A stretch of DNA of 9,193 nucleotides from an uncultured archaeon (GTDB lineage: Archaea; Thermoproteota; Nitrososphaeria; Nitrososphaerales; CALBXV01), in NCBI GenBank assembly GCA_937890045.1, contig CALBXV010000522.1:1-9193 (forward strand), written 5' to 3'. Positions 5,712 to 9,193 of the stretch are shown here, one piece after another. The notes beneath the pieces are model-generated. The model made no database searches. It saw nothing but the letters and a program-made list of their open reading frames with translations, and was not told the origin of the DNA. A program made the translations under genes and the position numbers. The stretch's first letter is position 1. Every line of letters begins with the position of its first letter.

Positions 5712-8700
5712 TTATCTCACAAACTTCATTGCGCCCAATATTTGATTTACAGGTGCAAATAAACCCGTAAATTTATACATTTTACCTTTATATTTAAAAA
5801 CTAAACCCTCTGATGGAACTATTGCAGACGATCCACCTAAAGAATTGATTTTTTCTAAATTTTTCTTTAATACATTTAATTTTTTTATATCTTTTGATGA
5901 TTTTAATACAGAAACTGCTCTTCCTAACTCATTTTTCAATTTTTTAGCGGCGCTTTTCGGATTTACTGCCAAAAATCCTTCCAAATTCTTTAAAATCTCA
6001 GCACCTAACTCTAAAAACAACAATTCAAATGGTTTTATATGGTCTTCTTGTAACTTTTTCAAATTAAACTTGTCAACTCCTTTTGCCCAACTTAAAAACT
6101 TATCATTTTCTATATTTTTATTATCCAATCTGAATGACTTATCTAAATAAGCCCACCTTCTTACTAATGACTCTAAAACTGGTCTTGATATCTTATATTT
6201 ATGTTGTTTTGCACCATTAAAGATATACTCTCTCCAATACATCTCATGATACATACCTAAAGTATCATTATCCTTTAGTTTATAAATAGTCTGTAACTTT
6301 CTCAACTTAGATAAAAAATATTTTTTTCTTTTTGAATAATTTTGCACTTTTGGTAAACTTAATGCAATTGGTTTTGATATTTTAAATTTTCTTTGTACGT
6401 GCTGGTTTACCTGTCTAATCATACCTTCTAACATTCTTGCACTACCTTTTGCTTGAGATATAGTTCTACCACTTTCATCTATCTCAATACTTCCATGAAA
6501 AAATAGTTCAGAAACATCATAATCTATAATTCTTGGTGCTTTAGGATAAATCACTTCTAAATTCATCCACTTACTACCATTACCAAATACTTTTTCTTTC
6601 TGTTTATCACTCAATGAACCTATTGCTTTTTCTAAATCTTTCATAGCAAATACAAAAGCATCTTTTATATTACCTCTACCTGCAAATTTAGAAGCCATAC
6701 CATTTATATCAAGAGAACTAGCACCAAAATTCTGTAAATTTCCTTTATTTCTAGCTGCTCTTAACTTACCATCTATCCAACTCACCATTAAGTTTTGTCC
6801 ATCAAGTTTCTCTGTAACGTTATCTTCTCTATTCAACTGTCCACTCAAACTCAAATCTATAATATTTTTAAAATCACCAAAAGTTAAATGGTTGTCATCA
6901 AATGGATGACTCATATGACCTGCTGCTCCACCTTCAATTAATAAATTAACTTCATCATCTAAATTAATTTCGGATAACCCACTTGCATATTTTTTTGCTG
7001 CTTTATTTCCTTTATTCTTTGCTACCCACCTAACTGCACTTTGGCGATTAACTGTTTTCTTCCTTCCTTTTGGATTAGGATTCTTTACTGTATCGGGTGC
7101 TGATGTTTTTGCTTTCTTTTCAGCACCTGCTTTCTTTTGTTTACGTGCTTTATATGCTCTATATGCACCAAAACTAACACCTGCTGCCATAGTTCCAGCA
7201 CTACCTAAAATCTTTGTATAAGGTGCTGTCAAACCTGTAGTAGCACCTACTGCGGTTAATACTAAAAATTTAGTTCCCATTTTTCCCGAAAACAAATCTT
7301 GCATACTATATTCACCCATAGCGGCTGCTGATGCAGCTGATGATAAATCTAAATCATACTCAGGATCTCCGATGAATGTCATCTTAGTCCAAGCATAAGT
7401 TATACCTGCTGCAGCTGCTACACCCATTACTTTTTTTAGTTTTGGATGATTTTTCAAATAATCATCAAGTTTTGCCAAATGTTTTTCTTTAGATTTCCCA
7501 AATTTAGTTTGGTGTAATTTATCGGCTATTTTATCAGGAACATAATTTATAATTTTTTGATACTGCTTAAAACCTTTTTTTGCACCATCTAATACTTTAT
7601 CTACACTAAAATCATTTAATTTAGCAACAGAAAAAGCATTTTTATTCATCATTGTTTGTCTAACTTTATCTAATGGTTGTTTTCCTTTTTTAGCCCAATC
7701 TTTTAAAAAGTTATTAAACTTAACTCCTTCTTCTAACAACATTCCATCTACTTCAAGAAGAAATTCTACTTCTTTATCTAAATTAACACTTTCTTTTAAA
7801 TCTGTATTCTTATCTGCATTATGTGCACCAGGTGAAACTTTTGATACTCCTATATCAACACCTGTAGTAGTATTATCATCCTTAATACCCATCCATTGTA
7901 CTATTTGCCAACCCAAATTTTGTAAAATTCTATCTTGAACGTGTTGTTTATATTTAGAAATAGCTTCTTTTTCACTTCCACCTGTTTTACCATATGATAC
8001 TGCAGGAACAATGCTAGTTTTTAATGTTAAATCCCATCCAGGATCTTCCGCATTTTTACTAATCATATAATCTATTATTTGCCAACCAATATCTTCAAAT
8101 GTTTTTCTTATCCACTTCTCAGTATTTATTTTATAATCTGAAAAACTATTATAAAATATAGGTGGTCCATCATCAACGGGAGCACCTGCCATAATACTAC
8201 TCTCAACCAACATATGAAATTCATTCCGTACTTTATCTAAATTATTATCAACATATTCATATAATTTACCAAACCTATCTGTCATCATTTTATAAACAGA
8301 AGCATTCCAATATCCAAAAAGTTTTTTAAACAATAATTGTCGTTGTTTTGGTTTTATTTTAGGATTTCCCAAAATAGTTCTCATAGTAGTTCCACTAATT
8401 TCTTTACCAGCAACATTTACTGATATATGTGGTGCTTGTAGAACATATCCGTGTGTACTAAATCCTTTTAAATCTTTTTTATTCTTTTTATAATCTTGAA
8501 AATATTTGCCACCTGATAATCTACCCTTATCCTTCTTTCCAACTACAAATACGGCTACAGTTTTCTTTGGGTTAAATTTTCTATATAAACTAGCAGGTTT
8601 ATATGGATTATCCATCAATATATTTTTTGAAGGAATTCCCATTTTAACCATATGTGCTTTTTTCTCTTTAAAATTTAAAGGGTGTCGAGGTGGTTTCTGA

Positions 8701-9005
8701 ATATTAGAAGTTACAATATAAACATCATCAAATTGTTTTTGAAGTGATTTATATACTTTTAAATGATGTGGTCCAAATGGTTGAAATCTACCTGGATATA
8801 TAGCAATAATCTTATCCCAATCTTGTGCCTCATCAAGATGTTGTGTACTAAAAGTATCTGTATACTTTATCTGTTTATTTAATTGATCTACTTTTTTCTT
8901 AGCTTTCTTTACGTATTTTTTACTAGGTGAAGGTAGTACACCTGCAGGTGCACCAAATTCCTCTTTCACATAAGGATCAATTAGCCATTGAGTTAACTTA
9001 TTCAT
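5712..9005 (-). CDS. 1097-residue multidomain protein: HIGH-type nucleotidylyltransferase plus ligase-like nucleotidyltransferase
   Basis: The N-terminal domain (about 62-245) is a HIGH-superfamily nucleotidylyltransferase (NMNAT/cytidylyltransferase-like). It shows GRFQPFGPHH at 72-81, LNFKEKKAHM at 110-119, VVGKKDKGRL at 154-163 and ISGTTMR at 203-209. Residues 289-397 hold two related units centred on GWQI. Residues 525-618 are Gly/Ala-rich and hydrophobic, and 619-675 are Lys/Arg-rich. The C-terminal domain (about 690-1097) carries covalent nucleotidyltransferase motifs: K733-LDG (motif I, would-be AMP-accepting Lys), ARNKG 751-755, MNLEVIYP 814-821 (III-like), EGLVFKYKG 1066-1074 (IV-like) and YKFTG 1077-1081 (V-like). 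Acidic junction motifs ending LVESS, LLEV, LLEEG and LIEGG separate the parts. Substrates are unknown; NAD/nucleotide-cofactor synthesis and RNA or DNA end joining are family-based guesses. The ATG overlaps the previous gene by 8 bases, with AAGG 9 bases upstream. Confidence 0.9.
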   Translation of the reverse strand: MNKLTQWLIDPYVKEEFGAPAGVLPSPSKKYVKKAKKKVDQLNKQIKYTDTFSTQHLDEAQDWDKIIAIYPGRFQPFGPHHLKVYKSLQKQFDDVYIVTSNIQKPPRHPLNFKEKKAHMVKMGIPSKNILMDNPYKPASLYRKFNPKKTVAVFVVGKKDKGRLSGGKYFQDYKKNKKDLKGFSTHGYVLQAPHISVNVAGKEISGTTMRTILGNPKIKPKQRQLLFKKLFGYWNASVYKMMTDRFGKLYEYVDNNLDKVRNEFHMLVESSIMAGAPVDDGPPIFYNSFSDYKINTEKWIRKTFEDIGWQIIDYMISKNAEDPGWDLTLKTSIVPAVSYGKTGGSEKEAISKYKQHVQDRILQNLGWQIVQWMGIKDDNTTTGVDIGVSKVSPGAHNADKNTDLKESVNLDKEVEFLLEVDGMLLEEGVKFNNFLKDWAKKGKQPLDKVRQTMMNKNAFSVAKLNDFSVDKVLDGAKKGFKQYQKIINYVPDKIADKLHQTKFGKSKEKHLAKLDDYLKNHPKLKKVMGVAAAAGITYAWTKMTFIGDPEYDLDLSSAASAAAMGEYSMQDLFSGKMGTKFLVLTAVGATTGLTAPYTKILGSAGTMAAGVSFGAYRAYKARKQKKAGAEKKAKTSAPDTVKNPNPKGRKKTVNRQSAVRWVAKNKGNKAAKKYASGLSEINLDDEVNLLIEGGAAGHMSHPFDDNHLTFGDFKNIIDLSLSGQLNREDNVTEKLDGQNLMVSWIDGKLRAARNKGNLQNFGASSLDINGMASKFAGRGNIKDAFVFAMKDLEKAIGSLSDKQKEKVFGNGSKWMNLEVIYPKAPRIIDYDVSELFFHGSIEIDESGRTISQAKGSARMLEGMIRQVNQHVQRKFKISKPIALSLPKVQNYSKRKKYFLSKLRKLQTIYKLKDNDTLGMYHEMYWREYIFNGAKQHKYKISRPVLESLVRRWAYLDKSFRLDNKNIENDKFLSWAKGVDKFNLKKLQEDHIKPFELLFLELGAEILKNLEGFLAVNPKSAAKKLKNELGRAVSVLKSSKDIKKLNVLKKNLEKINSLGGSSAIVPSEGLVFKYKGKMYKFTGLFAPVNQILGAMKFVR

Positions 9006-9186
9006 TTATAATTGCCTTATTTATCAATATTTGTCGTTCTGCTATTTCCTTTTTAACTAACTTTTTTAATTTTTTCTTAACTGCCAATTCAGTTAAATCA
9101 TTTTTAACCATATTTAACTCTTTTGGTGTTACTCTTAATCTCTTTTTTCCGATTTCTCTCGGTTCATCTATGTGAAATGTTTTCAT
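8998..9186 (-). CDS. Small basic protein of unknown function, possibly truncated by the window edge
   Basis: The protein has 62 residues if it begins at ATG 9186-9184. The frame has no stop between this ATG and the window end, so the true start could lie outside. An AGGA lies only 2 bases before the ATG, too close to be ideal. The bases TAATG here would also allow a one-base overlap with an upstream gene, as seen at the terminase start. The sequence begins MKTFHIDEPREIGKKRLRVT and then forms a strongly basic predicted helix (VKKKLKKLVKKEIAER), ending in a hydrophobic stretch. No domain is recognised. The basic helix could bind nucleic acid or another phage protein, but that is only composition-based. 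Its stop overlaps the start of the 1097-residue gene by 8 bases, so the two are likely co-translated. Confidence 0.6.
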   Translation of the reverse strand: MKTFHIDEPREIGKKRLRVTPKELNMVKNDLTELAVKKKLKKLVKKEIAERQILINKAIINE

Positions 9187-9193
9187 TATCCTA

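Noticed and set aside
5845..6150. Plus-strand open frame of 101 codons
   Set aside because: It is antisense to the Lys/Asn-rich end of the 1097-residue gene; the Phe/Asn-rich composition is expected from that.
9018..9025. GATAAATA on the minus strand upstream of the 1097-residue gene
   Set aside because: It lies inside the 62-residue gene, mismatches the first base of the T4 late octamer, and has no repeated partner; probably A+T-rich chance.
8927..9175. Plus-strand open frame of 82 codons with a hydrophobic stretch
   Set aside because: It is antisense to the 62-residue gene and the start of the 1097-residue gene; the hydrophobicity mirrors their Lys codons.

Overview
This window looks like part of a tailed-phage genome with T4-like head genes, probably from a marine or other aquatic phage infecting a low-G+C host. 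The evidence is a large terminase subunit followed directly by a T4 gp20-type portal, very compact single-strand coding with short gaps and overlaps, and strongly A+T-rich DNA. All supported genes are on the minus strand, so transcription runs from high to low coordinates. I see no tRNA, rRNA, CRISPR array, insertion sequence, integrase or attachment site. The marine origin and the host are inferences from style and base composition, not direct evidence.

Layout in transcription order. A small basic protein (8998-9186, possibly cut by the window edge) overlaps an 1097-residue multidomain protein (5712-9005). That protein has an N-terminal HIGH-type nucleotidylyltransferase domain (NMNAT/cytidylyltransferase-like), a tandem repeat of unknown fold, a hydrophobic Gly/Ala-rich segment, a Lys/Arg-rich segment, and a C-terminal domain with covalent nucleotidyltransferase (RNA/DNA ligase-like) motifs. 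One base later comes a four-cysteine zinc-ribbon protein (5180-5710). After a 47-base gap come a 99-residue small protein of unknown function (4833-5132), the terminase large subunit (3256-4833), the portal protein (1421-3244), then a 55-base gap, a helical Lys-rich protein (508-1365, start corrected) and a partial gene running off the left edge (1-524).

Terminase and portal form the DNA-packaging motor at the capsid vertex. The two genes after the portal lie where T4 carries its prohead-core genes 67/68 before the protease and capsid genes, so they are positional candidates for assembly proteins. Terminase and portal are adjacent, whereas T4 has tail sheath and tube genes between them, so this is a rearranged or divergent arrangement.

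The two real intergenic gaps (1366-1420 and 5133-5179) carry nearly the same A+T-rich motif 25-29 bases upstream of a start codon, a candidate phage promoter. The most unusual object is the 1097-residue protein. It joins two different nucleotidyl-transfer domains through segments punctuated by recurring Leu-x-Glu-ending acidic motifs, which could be linkers or, more speculatively, prohead-protease cleavage sites.
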